Source: Crocinitomicaceae bacterium (GTDB lineage Bacteria; Bacteroidota; Bacteroidia; Flavobacteriales_D; Crocinitomicaceae). Taken from it: a DNA stretch of 64,000 bases. The notes under the pieces are model-generated. The model was not told the DNA's origin. It ran no database searches and saw only the letters and a list, made by a program, of their open reading frames with translations. The DNA is taken from positions 372,001-436,000 of the forward strand of contig JAQWHI010000018.1 of NCBI GenBank assembly GCA_029249445.1. The letters run 5' to 3'. Below are positions 34,981 to 44,913 of the stretch, one piece after another; position 1 is the stretch's first letter, and each line of letters opens with the position of its first letter. The translations under genes were made by a program, and so were the position numbers.

Positions 34981-36441
34981 ATGACCCCAGAAATTCGAGC
35001 GAAATATGAAGCAGTAATTGGATTGGAAGTTCATGCTCAAATGCTTACACAATCAAAGGCATACTCTAACGATGTCAATGAATTCGGAGCCGTTCCAAAC
35101 TCAAATGTTAGTGCAATAACTCTTGGTCACCCCGGTACTTTGCCTAAAATGAATAAAAAAACAATTGAGTTTGCAATTCGACTTGGAATCGCTGTTGAAG
35201 CAGACATCTCTGAAAAACAATTCTTTGCCCGCAAAAACTACTTTTATCCAGACCTTCCGAAAGGATATCAAATTACTCAAGATACTACCCCAATTTGCAC
35301 AAATGGACGCGTGTACATAAAAGATGAAAATAGCAATGAAAAAGCCATCAATCTCACACGAATCCATATGGAAGAGGATGCGGGTAAAAGTATGCACGAA
35401 ATCGATCTATACGATACACTTGTTGATTTAAACAGAGCAGGTGTGCCATTACTAGAAATTGTATCTGAGCCTGATATAAAATCATCTCAAGAAGCATACA
35501 ACTACGTTACCGAAGTAAGGAAACTTGTTCGTTATCTCGATATATGCGATGGAAATATGGAAGAAGGTTCCTTGCGGTGCGATGCAAATATTTCGGTGAT
35601 GCCAGTTGGATCCAAGGTATATGGAAATAAAGTTGAGGTCAAAAACATGAATTCGATACGTAACGTTCAAAAAGCGATTGAATTCGAGATTGAGCGTCAA
35701 ATCGAGATGAAAGAGAACAATGAAAACATATTCTCCGAGACACGCTCATTTGATGCGCTTAAAGGAATTACCATTGCAATGCGATCCAAGGAAGCTGCAA
35801 ACGACTACAGGTTTTTTCCAGAGCCTGACTTGCAGCCCATTTCAGTGCGTAAAGAAGATATCGAAGCGGTGCGTAAAGAAATGCCTGCGTTGCCAAGAGA
35901 TCTATTTATTCGATTTACTAAAGAGTTTGGCCTCTCAGAATACGATGCATACAACCTAACTGACTCCAAAGAAATAGCACTTTTCTTCCAAAAGATAACG
36001 AAACTTTGTTCGAACTATAAAAGCGCTGCCAATTGGGTAATGGGTGATATTAAATCGTACTTAAATCAACAAGGAATGGAAATGTCTGATTTTCCAATTT
36101 CAGTTGAAAACATTGCACTATTAATACAAATTATTGATGATGGTAAAGTTTCCTCTTCTGTTGCATCACAAAAGATTTTTCCTGAATTACTAAAATCAGA
36201 TGAAAAAACTCCACTTCAGATCGCAGAAAAACTCAATTTGATTCAAGACTCTGATGAAAGCTCCATTTTGTCTTATATTCAAACTGTGATCGAATCGAAC
36301 CCTGAAGAAATTGAACGCTATAAAAATGGCGAAAAACAACTTGTTGGATTCTTGATGGGACAACTAATGAAAGCTTCAAAAGGAAAAGCAGATCCCAAAG
36401 CGGCAAATCAATTAATGCGTGAAACACTGGATAAATTATGA
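34981..36441 (+). CDS. gatB: Aspartyl/glutamyl-tRNA amidotransferase subunit B
   Basis: 486 aa, normal length. GatB catalytic part: EAVIGLEVHAQML, FARKNYFYPDLPKGYQITQ, the HMEEDAGKSMHE block and DLNRAGVPLLEIVSEPD; C-terminal YqeY-like helical tail (SNPEEIERYKNGEKQLVGFLMGQLMKASKGKADPKAANQLM). With GatA and GatC it converts mischarged Glu-tRNA-Gln and/or Asp-tRNA-Asn. gatA and gatC are not in this window. It overlaps the next gene by ATGA. Confidence 0.96.
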   Translation: MTPEIRAKYEAVIGLEVHAQMLTQSKAYSNDVNEFGAVPNSNVSAITLGHPGTLPKMNKKTIEFAIRLGIAVEADISEKQFFARKNYFYPDLPKGYQITQDTTPICTNGRVYIKDENSNEKAINLTRIHMEEDAGKSMHEIDLYDTLVDLNRAGVPLLEIVSEPDIKSSQEAYNYVTEVRKLVRYLDICDGNMEEGSLRCDANISVMPVGSKVYGNKVEVKNMNSIRNVQKAIEFEIERQIEMKENNENIFSETRSFDALKGITIAMRSKEAANDYRFFPEPDLQPISVRKEDIEAVRKEMPALPRDLFIRFTKEFGLSEYDAYNLTDSKEIALFFQKITKLCSNYKSAANWVMGDIKSYLNQQGMEMSDFPISVENIALLIQIIDDGKVSSSVASQKIFPELLKSDEKTPLQIAEKLNLIQDSDESSILSYIQTVIESNPEEIERYKNGEKQLVGFLMGQLMKASKGKADPKAANQLMRETLDKL

Positions 36442-37619
36442 TTACAAAATTAGCAGGTCTATTCTTTTCTCTTGGTGTTCTGATATCTTGTAGTGAGGAG
36501 GTAAAACCATTGGAAGATGAAAATCGAAGCGAAGAATTAATTACAAATATTGAAATTTCAGGAGCGATAAAAAACAATGGAAACAATGGTGTTTTTCTCG
36601 AGGCAAGAAGCCCAAATGGAATAATAAGTATTGCAGAAACAACGTCAGATGCTTCAGGGAATTTCTTATTAAATGGCAATATTCCAGCATTCGGACTTTA
36701 CCAATTGCGCTTGGGCGATAATACTCAAAATACAATCCCATTAACATTGGTACCAAATGACAAACTCAATATAGAAGCCAACATCGAAAATTACACGAGT
36801 TCACCAATACTCTCAGGGACTTCTTGGTCGCGAGTCATGACTGATTACATGAAATTATACTCTGATTTTCAAATTGCACAAGCAGCACTTATGGCTGATA
36901 AAGGAAATAAGACCAATGAGGAATTAACGCAAAATTACCAACAACTAAAAGCTCTGGTTGACTCTTTCGCAATTGCACAAATGCTTGCAGACCCTGGAAA
37001 TCCATTCAATGTCGTCTTGATATCTGCTGCATCTCCAGAGATGGGATTCAATGATTGGAATCCAGACAACCTCGATGTACTCAACACAGTATGCAATGCA
37101 TATATGAAGTCATTTCCGAACTCACCAATGACGAATTCGCTAAGTGAACATGTGTTCCAAATTGAAACAAATTACAAACAACATATCGCAAATACATCAG
37201 GTACATTTGCAGCGCCAGAAATAAAACTAAACAATCCAGATGGAGTAGAATTAAGTCTTTCTGGTTTGAAAGGAAAGTATGTACTCATTGATTTTTGGGC
37301 CTCATGGTGTGGGCCATGTAGAAGGGAAAACCCGAATGTAGTTCGTCTATACAATACCTATAAAAATAAGGGATTCACCATTTTCTCAGTCTCACTTGAT
37401 GACAACGCCGAAGCATGGAAAGAGGCAATTAAAAAGGATGGACTGACATGGCCAAATCATGTAAGCGATCTTCTAAAATGGAACTCACCCCTTCCTCAAC
37501 TTTATGGATTTTCAGGAATTCCGCACACTGTATTGCTCAATAAAGAAGGAAATATCATTGGAGTCGGACTGCGAGGAGAAAAATTGGAACAAAAATTGAA
37601 AGAGATATTCTCAAAATAA
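36438..37619 (+). CDS. TlpA-family thiol-disulfide oxidoreductase, lipoprotein (DUF4369-type N-terminus)
   Basis: 393 aa. Lipoprotein signal MITKLAGLFFSLGVLISC (Cys18). N-terminal beta domain of the DUF4369 type (ISGAIKNNGNNGVFLEARS), a helical middle, and a C-terminal thioredoxin domain with the redox motif C291-G-P-C294 in DFWASWCGPCRREN and cis-Pro in SGIPHTVLL. It should act as a membrane-anchored periplasmic reductase. The next gene is a clear paralogue, so the pair comes from a tandem duplication. Confidence 0.9.
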   Translation: MITKLAGLFFSLGVLISCSEEVKPLEDENRSEELITNIEISGAIKNNGNNGVFLEARSPNGIISIAETTSDASGNFLLNGNIPAFGLYQLRLGDNTQNTIPLTLVPNDKLNIEANIENYTSSPILSGTSWSRVMTDYMKLYSDFQIAQAALMADKGNKTNEELTQNYQQLKALVDSFAIAQMLADPGNPFNVVLISAASPEMGFNDWNPDNLDVLNTVCNAYMKSFPNSPMTNSLSEHVFQIETNYKQHIANTSGTFAAPEIKLNNPDGVELSLSGLKGKYVLIDFWASWCGPCRRENPNVVRLYNTYKNKGFTIFSVSLDDNAEAWKEAIKKDGLTWPNHVSDLLKWNSPLPQLYGFSGIPHTVLLNKEGNIIGVGLRGEKLEQKLKEIFSK

Positions 37620-37626
37620 AATAACT

Positions 37627-38739
37627 ATGCGATCAATCATCACACTTTTATCTATAATCTTGACTTTTGGCTCGGCCGCCCAAGACATCAGCATTAATCT
37701 TTCTGGAAGTATTTTTAATTCAAACCAAGACTCAATTTTTGTATCTCAATATTATGGGACAGGGTATAAAAACTTTTTCGGTACGAAAATTAAAAAGGAT
37801 GGAACATTTAAAATGAAAGGGGCTCTTCCGCATCCCGACTTTTATGTGCTCCGTTTTGGTAACGAACATATAAATATCATTCTTCGAGACAAATCAGATA
37901 TCCAAGTATATAGCGATGGATCAAATATCAGTGCTTTTACAAATATTGTAGGTTCTGAAGAATCTGTGAACCTGAATAAATATTTGAACATTGCTCAGGC
38001 TTGGAAACTGAAATTAGACTCTGCAAATGCGCGCGTAGCTAAATTCCCAGAGGAACGCCCAGAGATCAATCGGGAAATGACAAAGGAATATAAAAAATTC
38101 CAAGGTTTACGCAGCTCATTTATACAAAACAACTCAAATTCTGCTGCACTTTTTGGCGTTCTTAACACACTTGACATCAATACAGACTTCGCCACCTACG
38201 AAGCGGTAATGCGACAGTTAATGGCATCATTTGGCTTATCTCCAACAGTAATTGCAGCGAATGAAAATTTTCAAAAATACAAAACTGAAAAATTAGAAAA
38301 TGACCCACTCGCTCCAGGAAAAATGGCACCAACCTTCACAGAGGTAATGGCAAACGGAGATTCTCTCTCACTTGAAGATCTCCGTGGAAAAGTTGTTTTA
38401 TTGGATTTTTGGGCGTCTTGGTGTGGACCATGCAGACGCGAAAATCCAAACGTCGTTAACCTCTACGAAAAATACAAAGACGATGGTTTTACGATAATGA
38501 GTGTTTCACTAGACAAAACAAAAGCACCATGGCTTGCCGCGATTGAGAAAGACAATTTAAGCTGGCCAAATCATGTGAGTGATTTAAATGGGTGGAATAG
38601 CCGAGTGCCAAAATTCTATGGTGTAAGAGGAATTCCATTTACTGTGCTTATTGATCGAGAAGGAAATATTATAACCTCTGGAAATGCTACACGCGGTGAA
38701 GCACTTGCAGAGAATTTAGCACGTATTTTTGGCCATTAA
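37627..38739 (+). CDS. TlpA-family thiol-disulfide oxidoreductase, soluble paralogue
   Basis: 370 aa. Signal peptide MRSIITLLSIILTFGSAAQ without lipobox, so soluble periplasmic unlike its neighbour. DUF4369-type N-terminal domain (INLSGSIFNSNQDSIFVSQYY), then thioredoxin domain with C266-G-P-C269 and RGIPFTVLI. Its thioredoxin part shares long identical stretches with the upstream protein, e.g. CGPCRRENPNVV and WPNHVSDL. 7 nt after the first copy; its stop overlaps lpxH as TAATG. Confidence 0.9.
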   Translation: MRSIITLLSIILTFGSAAQDISINLSGSIFNSNQDSIFVSQYYGTGYKNFFGTKIKKDGTFKMKGALPHPDFYVLRFGNEHINIILRDKSDIQVYSDGSNISAFTNIVGSEESVNLNKYLNIAQAWKLKLDSANARVAKFPEERPEINREMTKEYKKFQGLRSSFIQNNSNSAALFGVLNTLDINTDFATYEAVMRQLMASFGLSPTVIAANENFQKYKTEKLENDPLAPGKMAPTFTEVMANGDSLSLEDLRGKVVLLDFWASWCGPCRRENPNVVNLYEKYKDDGFTIMSVSLDKTKAPWLAAIEKDNLSWPNHVSDLNGWNSRVPKFYGVRGIPFTVLIDREGNIITSGNATRGEALAENLARIFGH

Positions 38740-39494
38740 TGTCAAACGAAACGAAAAATATATATTTTGCATCGGATTTTCATCTAGGAGCTCCGAATCA
38801 CGAATCAAGTCTAATCCGTGAAAAATCAATCGTATCATGGCTCGATCATATAAAAGATGATGCCGCTGAAATCTATCTTGTTGGCGATTTGTTTGACTTT
38901 TGGTTTGAATACAAACGTGCCATCCCAAAAGGATTTGTTCGTTTGCAAGGTAAAATTGCTGAATTGACCGACAAAGGAATCCCTGTGCATATTTTTACAG
39001 GGAATCATGACATGTGGATTTTCGATTATTTGCCAAAAGAATTGGGTGTATCCCTCTTTCGCAAACCGATTGAACGAGAGTTCTTTGGAAAACGGTATTT
39101 GATCGGTCACGGCGATGGGTTGGGGCCTGGAGACCGAGGTTATAAATTCTTAAAGAAAATTTTTGCCAACAAATTTTGTCAATGGTGTTTCGCTCGATTG
39201 CATCCCAATTTTGGTATTTGGCTTGCTGATAAATCATCCAAAACAAGTAGAGCGAAAACTGGAACTTCAGATGAAAGCTATAATGGAAACGACAAGGAGT
39301 GGCTTTATTTGTACTGTGAAGAAACACTGAAAGCAAAGCACTATGACTATTTTGTGTTTGGACATAGACACCTACCGATAGAGCAGAAAGTCGGCACCGC
39401 AAGCACCTACTTTAACCTTGGAGAGTGGATTAATTACCGCACCTACCTTGAGGTAAGCAACGATGGCGTTACTCTCAAAGAATGGAAAAATTAG
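38739..39494 (+). CDS. lpxH: UDP-2,3-diacylglucosamine diphosphatase
   Basis: 251 aa. Calcineurin-like metallophosphoesterase: SDFHLGAP (12-19), GDLFDFWFEY, GNHDMW, GHGDGLGPGDRGY and FGHRHLP give the full set of metal ligands. The order and the inserted helical cap match LpxH, which makes lipid X from UDP-diacylglucosamine in lipid A synthesis. lpxK in the same operon performs a later step, which supports the assignment. Faces ffh across 49 nt. Confidence 0.93.
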   Translation: MSNETKNIYFASDFHLGAPNHESSLIREKSIVSWLDHIKDDAAEIYLVGDLFDFWFEYKRAIPKGFVRLQGKIAELTDKGIPVHIFTGNHDMWIFDYLPKELGVSLFRKPIEREFFGKRYLIGHGDGLGPGDRGYKFLKKIFANKFCQWCFARLHPNFGIWLADKSSKTSRAKTGTSDESYNGNDKEWLYLYCEETLKAKHYDYFVFGHRHLPIEQKVGTASTYFNLGEWINYRTYLEVSNDGVTLKEWKN

Positions 39495-39543
39495 ATTTGC
39501 TTTTACACACAGTATAAGAGACTAGATTAATAAAAGTACAAGA

Positions 39544-40887
39544 CTACATACCAGGCAAACCTCCACCCTTCATTTGACGCATCATATTGCGCATATTTTT
39601 AGGATTACTCATCATTTTCATCATCTTCTTGGTGTCATTAAATTGTTTCATCAATTTATTTACCTCTTGGATATTCGTACCACTTCCTTTTGCAATCCGA
39701 TTCTTTCGTGCTCCATTGATTAGTTCAGGTTTGGAGCGCTCTGCTGGAGTCATGGATTGAATCATGGCCTCAATATGCTTAAAAGCATCATCCTCTATTT
39801 CAACACCTTTCATCGCTTTGCCCATTCCTGGGATCATCCCCATCAAATCTTTGACATTCCCCATCTTCTTCACTTGCTGTAATTGGCCCAAAAAGTCGTT
39901 GAAATCAAATTGATTCTTCTTAATTTTCTTTTGTAGTTTTCTTGCCTCCTCCTCATCAAATTGCTCTTGAGCGCGCTCTACAAGGGAAACAACATCCCCC
40001 TTACCAAGAATACGATCCGCCATACGAGCAGGATAGAATACATCAAGTGCATCCAACTTCTCACCTGTTCCAACAAACTTAATCGGCTTATTCACGATTG
40101 ATTTAATTGAAAGTGCGGCACCACCTCGTGTATCTCCATCAAGCTTTGTCAATACAACGCCATCGAAGTTAATTCGTTCATCAAACGACTTGGCCGTATT
40201 GACTGCATCCTGTCCAGTCATTGAATCCACGACAAATAATGTCTCTGTTGGTTCAATCGCGCTCTTAACATCTGCAATTTCGGACATCATTTGCTCATCA
40301 ACTGCCAGTCGACCCGCAGTATCGATGATAACCACATTGAAGCTTTTACTTTTTGCATGGGCTATGGCGTCTTGAGCAATTTTTACAGGATTCTTCTCCT
40401 CCTTGTTTGAATAAACCTCCACCCCAAGCTGCTCTCCAAGCACATGCAGTTGATCAATTGCAGCTGGACGGTATACGTCGCAGGCGACTAAAAGAGGGTT
40501 TTTTCCTTTTTTATTTTTTAAATAGTTCGCTAGTTTACCTGAGAAAGTTGTTTTACCAGAACCCTGTAGACCAGACATCAAAACAATACCAGGATTGCCT
40601 TTAATGTTGATGTCAACTTCATTTCCTCCCATGAGATTCACAAGTTCCTCATGGCAAATTTTTATCATCAATTGACCAGGAGAAATTGATGTAAGTACAT
40701 TCTGACCTATTGCTTTTTCTTTAACGGTAGATGTGAATTCTTTTGCAGTTTTAAAACTAACATCTGCATCCAAGAGTGCGCGTCTTACCTCTTTCAAAGT
40801 TTCTGCAACATTAATTTCAGATATCTGACCTTGACCTTTTAAGACTTTAAATGCTCTTTCGAACTTATCCGTTAAATTTTCAAACAT
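39544..40887 (-). CDS. ffh: Signal recognition particle protein Ffh
   Basis: 447 aa, full length. N domain (1-90), GTPase G domain with P-loop GLQGSGKTT (106-114), DTAGRL and TKLDGDTRGG, and the methionine-rich M domain (MIPGMGKAMKGVEIED ... MIQSMTPAERSKPELI ... RIAKGSG) that binds SRP RNA and signal peptides. It targets inner-membrane proteins co-translationally. SRP RNA itself is not recognised in the window. Confidence 0.97.
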   Translation of the reverse strand: MFENLTDKFERAFKVLKGQGQISEINVAETLKEVRRALLDADVSFKTAKEFTSTVKEKAIGQNVLTSISPGQLMIKICHEELVNLMGGNEVDINIKGNPGIVLMSGLQGSGKTTFSGKLANYLKNKKGKNPLLVACDVYRPAAIDQLHVLGEQLGVEVYSNKEEKNPVKIAQDAIAHAKSKSFNVVIIDTAGRLAVDEQMMSEIADVKSAIEPTETLFVVDSMTGQDAVNTAKSFDERINFDGVVLTKLDGDTRGGAALSIKSIVNKPIKFVGTGEKLDALDVFYPARMADRILGKGDVVSLVERAQEQFDEEEARKLQKKIKKNQFDFNDFLGQLQQVKKMGNVKDLMGMIPGMGKAMKGVEIEDDAFKHIEAMIQSMTPAERSKPELINGARKNRIAKGSGTNIQEVNKLMKQFNDTKKMMKMMSNPKNMRNMMRQMKGGGLPGM

Positions 40888-40907
40888 ATGTATACGATTT
40901 CGGGCTA

Positions 40908-40937
40908 CGAAATTACAAATTTCGTCTGTGTATCAAA
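40908..40937 (-). promoter_or_regulatory. Possible ffh promoter
   Basis: Minus strand TTTG (40937-40934), 18 nt spacer, TAATTTCG (40915-40908); the -7 has one mismatch to TAnnTTTG. It lies 20 nt before the ffh ATG. Confidence 0.35.
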
Positions 40938-41064
40938 TGGATTAAAATGATTTTCTTGAAGGTTTCTTCGAATTCCATTAGGGAATTAAAGAAATGAACA
41001 TCTTGAGGCGCTATTCAACATTTACAGTCCCTTAAAAACTCAAGGGAAAAATCTCAGAAAATAA

Positions 41065-42525
41065 TCACTTCTCATCAGAGGCTGATTCTAATTCTTTAAT
41101 GCCAATCCCAACATAGCCATAAACCACCGTCATCAAAGGACTCAGTAGATTGAAAAAACAATACATCCAATATTCTCCTGTCATAACACCCAGAACACCT
41201 TGCTGATAAGCTCCACAGGTATTCCATGGAAATAGAACTGAAGTTACGGTTCCTGAATCCTCGAGCGTTCTACTCAAGTTTTGAGGAGCCAATCCACGAT
41301 CTCTATAGGTATCTGAAAACATCCTGCCTGGAACTACGATAGCCAAATATTGATCCGAGGCAGTAGCATTAAAAAAGATACACGTACCTGCTGTAGTAGC
41401 AATTAAAGACCCGGTTGATTTAACGAAAGTCATTATGGTCATCGTAATTTTCTGAAGCATACCACATGCTTCCATAACACCGCCAAAGCACATTGCACAC
41501 ATAATCAACCAGACTGTATTCATCATGCCAGCCATACCACCGGTTGCGATTAACTCATTAACTTCGGCACTCCCCGTATCAACGGCAGTATCTGTTGACA
41601 TTGCATTAAAAATTCCTTTGTAGGATGATTTTAAGTAATCTCTTGATAAACCGGATATCTCTTCAAGTATTTGAGGCTGAAAAACAACAGCTGCAATAGC
41701 TCCCAAAACAGTACCTATAAACAATGCAGGAATCGCATTTACCTTTCTAACAATCAATAGAATCACAATAGCAGGAACCACAAATAAAATAGGTGAAACA
41801 TAGTATTTCGAACCAATAGAATCCATCAATGCATTAACTTCACTGCTGTCGGCTGAAACATCAATATTCAAACCAAGAACAAAGAAAATGATTAATGTTA
41901 TTAGAATAGATGGAACAGTTGTTAATGCCATGTACCGGATGTGTGTAAATAAATCTGTTCCAGCCATAGCAGGTGCCAAGTTCGTGGTATCTGACATGGG
42001 TGACATTTTATCCCCAAAATAGGCTCCCGAAATAATAGAACCCGCAATCATTCCCTCATCAATCCCCATTCCGCTACCAATTGCCAACAAGGCAACCCCT
42101 ACAGTTGCAACAGTGCTCCAAGAACTCCCAGTTGAAAGAGCCACAATTGCACTAACTGCGCAAGATGCAACAAGAAAATAAGTTGGGTTTAAAATCTTTA
42201 ATCCATAATAAATCATGGTTGGTACAACACCTGAAGCCATCCATGTACCCGCTAGAGAACCTATCAACAACAAAATCAGCAAAGCTGGCAATGCAGAATT
42301 AATACTCTTTACAATCCCTGTTTGTAAGTCTTTCCATTTGTAATTTAATCCAGAACCAATGACTCCAGCAACAACAGCAGCTATAATGAGGGCGATTTGG
42401 TTCGCTCCAGAAGTAGCATCATCACCGTAAACCTTAACATTCGCATACAGGAGAACAATAAGAACAACTATAGGCACTAATGCGATTAAAAAATGTGGGG
42501 AGCGATGTGTTTGGTTATCAGACAT
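41065..42525 (-). CDS. nhaC: NhaC-family Na+/H+ antiporter
   Basis: 486 aa integral membrane protein with about 12 hydrophobic segments. Family signs: STGSSWSTVATVGVALLAIG, ISGAYFGDKMSPMSDTTNLAPAM (ion-path Asp residues), FFNATASDQYLAIVVPGRMF, and LEDSGTVTSVLFPWNTCGAYQ. It should exchange Na+ for H+ across the inner membrane; some relatives carry malate/lactate instead. It lies 35 nt after the MMPL transporter gene and is probably in its transcript. Confidence 0.9.
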   Translation of the reverse strand: MSDNQTHRSPHFLIALVPIVVLIVLLYANVKVYGDDATSGANQIALIIAAVVAGVIGSGLNYKWKDLQTGIVKSINSALPALLILLLIGSLAGTWMASGVVPTMIYYGLKILNPTYFLVASCAVSAIVALSTGSSWSTVATVGVALLAIGSGMGIDEGMIAGSIISGAYFGDKMSPMSDTTNLAPAMAGTDLFTHIRYMALTTVPSILITLIIFFVLGLNIDVSADSSEVNALMDSIGSKYYVSPILFVVPAIVILLIVRKVNAIPALFIGTVLGAIAAVVFQPQILEEISGLSRDYLKSSYKGIFNAMSTDTAVDTGSAEVNELIATGGMAGMMNTVWLIMCAMCFGGVMEACGMLQKITMTIMTFVKSTGSLIATTAGTCIFFNATASDQYLAIVVPGRMFSDTYRDRGLAPQNLSRTLEDSGTVTSVLFPWNTCGAYQQGVLGVMTGEYWMYCFFNLLSPLMTVVYGYVGIGIKELESASDEK

Positions 42526-42560
42526 AAATATATAAATAGTGTTCAGGCTAAAATAGCCAT

Positions 42561-44843
42561 TTATTCAAGCTTTTTACTTTTTTTGGGAGTATAGAAAAGT
42601 AAAATTAACACCGGAAGTAACGTCAAATCAGCAATAAGAGCAACAAATAGCGCCAAGCAAAGCATGACTCCCAAGTAAAAAGTTCCAAGGAAACTCGAAA
42701 ATACCAAAAGAGCGAATCCAGAGCAAAGAATAAGCGTGGTTAAGATCATGGCCTTCCCGGTCGTCATATAACTTCTTTTTAATGCATACATTCGAGTTCG
42801 TCCTTTCATCAATTCATAGCGAAACTTCCCCAATAAATGTATGGTGTCGTCTACTGCAATCCCGAATGCAATCGTAAAAATAATGGCAGTAGAAATTTTT
42901 AATTCAACGCCAATATACCCCATAACACCTCCAATAAATAATAACGGAACTACGTTTGGAACTATACTGATCAACAAAATTGAACCTGAACTAAAAATAA
43001 GCCCCATAATCAAAGCTACAATGAGAATTGAGACGGCCAAACCTTTGACCAAACTAACAGAAAGGTAACTTAAATTTTTATCAATCAAATGCGCTGTTCC
43101 CGTTATCTGGTAATCAATTTTACCATCACAGGTCTTTGTTCTAAGGTAATTGCGCAATTTATCGTCCATGGCAGTGACTGTTTTATTTCCTAAATCAGGG
43201 ATTGTTCCACCAATGCGCATCATTGTATTTGTCGAGTCAACCATCAAACGATAAATTGATTCTGCTCTATCACTGGTTAATCCTCGTTTCAAGGTTCGCC
43301 AATTTCTTTTTCTCGTTGGTAATTTGTAATATTCGGGCATGCCCGAATACATACTTCGATGTCCAATTTTTATAGCCGATACAAGGGATGTCTTAATTGT
43401 CAAACCATACACTTCAGTTAAATAGTTCTCAACAGTATCAATAGTTCTAAGAATCTCCTTATCCCATACGCCAAGCGATGTATCTTTGATAGTAACAGCC
43501 AATTCAAATGGTCGAACACCTCCATAGTTTTTGTCCAAATAATCAAAATCTTGCTTCAAAGGTTCATCCTTACTCAAATCATCCATCAACAAATTGTTTG
43601 TTTCGATTTTTAACAAACCGAATATACTCAGCAGAATCACCACAGCAGATACAATTAAAATCCGCCCCCTTTTTCTTAAAATAACCACGAACCAACGTTC
43701 AAGTCGTTTTCTCCAAAAATGGTCTTTCTTTTTCTCTCGAACATACTTAGGCCCGGGGAAAAAGTAGAACAAAACAGGCAACGTAAGAAAAGTTAAAAAG
43801 AAGGCGATCAAAACGCCAATGCCCATTACAACTCCAAAAACCTGTATTGGCTCCACACGTACAAAAACAAGTGAGAAGAAACCAATTGAAGTTGTAACTG
43901 AGGTTAAAAAAGTCGCCATTCCAACCTCACGAACAGCAGTTTTAATGGCCTCAAAGGGGAGTTCAGTTGTCCTAAGTGCATCGAGGTATCTAGACACGAG
44001 GTGTATGACATCCGACATAGAAACAACGAACATAACGGAAGGAAGCACAGTAAGTATGATATTGATTGGTTCTTCAAAAAGTCCCATCAGACCGATCAGC
44101 CAAATCATACCGGAAAAAATAACCAACTGTGGTATTAACACACCCCATATTGACTTAAATGCAATGGCCAAAAATAAGACAACAAGTACCGCACTAAGTG
44201 CTACAAAAAGCAACATTTCATCTTGCATCTTGTCGATATAATATTTCTGCCCAATCGTTCTACCAGCAATGCGGATTTTTTCAAAATTGTATTTATTGGC
44301 TTTTGCAGTCAACTCGTCAATCAACTGGTCACTTTTTTCTTTGGATAAAAAATCTTTATGTCGAATAAATACACAGACAGATTTACCATCCTCTGCCACA
44401 AACGAATTCACCAATTCTTGCTTTGAAAAAATATTAGCAGAATCTCTACTTAAATCAAGATTATCGAAATCAATATATGGACGGGTGTCTATGATTGCAC
44501 GAATAAAAATTTCTTCTTGATTTGTTATTGATGCAACCGAATCAACGCTCTTTATCTCAGTCAAATCATTCGTGAAATCATGCACTTTTTTTAGAAACTT
44601 TCGATTAAAAACACCATCTTTTCGCTCTATTCCTATGAGCAAGAAATCATTGTCAGAAGTAAACTTTTTGCGGTACTCAAGAAAAAAATCTGTCTCTGGA
44701 TCGCTGGTTGGATAAAACTTTTCAAAATCATAATCAAGACCAATCCGAGTTGCTTGATAAACAAAAAAAAGTGTTGCAATGAACAACCCGAATAAGACGA
44801 TTCTCGAATACTTTCTGAATGAAACTTCTCCAATTTTTTTCAA
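42561..44843 (-). CDS. MMPL/RND-superfamily transporter (Patched/HpnN-like)
   Basis: 760 aa with the two-fold RND layout: TM1, a large extracytoplasmic loop (about 35-195), five TM helices, a second TM/loop repeat (about 395-605), five TM helices. Proton-relay type motifs VVSMSDVIHLVSRYLDAL and FGIAVDDTIHLLGKF sit in equivalent TM4 positions of both halves. MMPL proteins move lipids or hydrophobic compounds; no adaptor or outer-membrane partner is nearby. The start codon is TTG at 44843: upstream frame closes at 44856-44858 and no ATG would keep TM1; a promoter 23 nt upstream supports it. Confidence 0.87.
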   Translation of the reverse strand: MKKIGEVSFRKYSRIVLFGLFIATLFFVYQATRIGLDYDFEKFYPTSDPETDFFLEYRKKFTSDNDFLLIGIERKDGVFNRKFLKKVHDFTNDLTEIKSVDSVASITNQEEIFIRAIIDTRPYIDFDNLDLSRDSANIFSKQELVNSFVAEDGKSVCVFIRHKDFLSKEKSDQLIDELTAKANKYNFEKIRIAGRTIGQKYYIDKMQDEMLLFVALSAVLVVLFLAIAFKSIWGVLIPQLVIFSGMIWLIGLMGLFEEPINIILTVLPSVMFVVSMSDVIHLVSRYLDALRTTELPFEAIKTAVREVGMATFLTSVTTSIGFFSLVFVRVEPIQVFGVVMGIGVLIAFFLTFLTLPVLFYFFPGPKYVREKKKDHFWRKRLERWFVVILRKRGRILIVSAVVILLSIFGLLKIETNNLLMDDLSKDEPLKQDFDYLDKNYGGVRPFELAVTIKDTSLGVWDKEILRTIDTVENYLTEVYGLTIKTSLVSAIKIGHRSMYSGMPEYYKLPTRKRNWRTLKRGLTSDRAESIYRLMVDSTNTMMRIGGTIPDLGNKTVTAMDDKLRNYLRTKTCDGKIDYQITGTAHLIDKNLSYLSVSLVKGLAVSILIVALIMGLIFSSGSILLISIVPNVVPLLFIGGVMGYIGVELKISTAIIFTIAFGIAVDDTIHLLGKFRYELMKGRTRMYALKRSYMTTGKAMILTTLILCSGFALLVFSSFLGTFYLGVMLCLALFVALIADLTLLPVLILLFYTPKKSKKLE

Positions 44844-44865
44844 TACAATGTGCTTTTATGGATAG

Positions 44866-44894
44866 CAAATATAATGGCTTTGTCGGATTCTCAA
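44866..44894 (-). promoter_or_regulatory. Promoter of the MMPL-NhaC operon
   Basis: Minus strand TTG (44894-44892), 18 nt spacer, TATATTTG (44873-44866): exact TAnnTTTG. Expected RNA start is near 44860, giving a leader of about 17 nt to the TTG start codon. Confidence 0.65.
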
Positions 44895-44913
44895 GTTCAA
44901 TCTCTGAAGTTCC

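Noticed and set aside
41000-41050. CCCTT/AAGGG inverted repeat after the nhaC stop as terminator
   Set aside because: Only a 5-bp stem and no T-run in the direction of transcription.
43819-44241. 140-codon open frame opposite to the MMPL transporter gene
   Set aside because: Composition is Thr/Ser-rich as expected from antisense of membrane-helix codons; the real gene has clear RND motifs.
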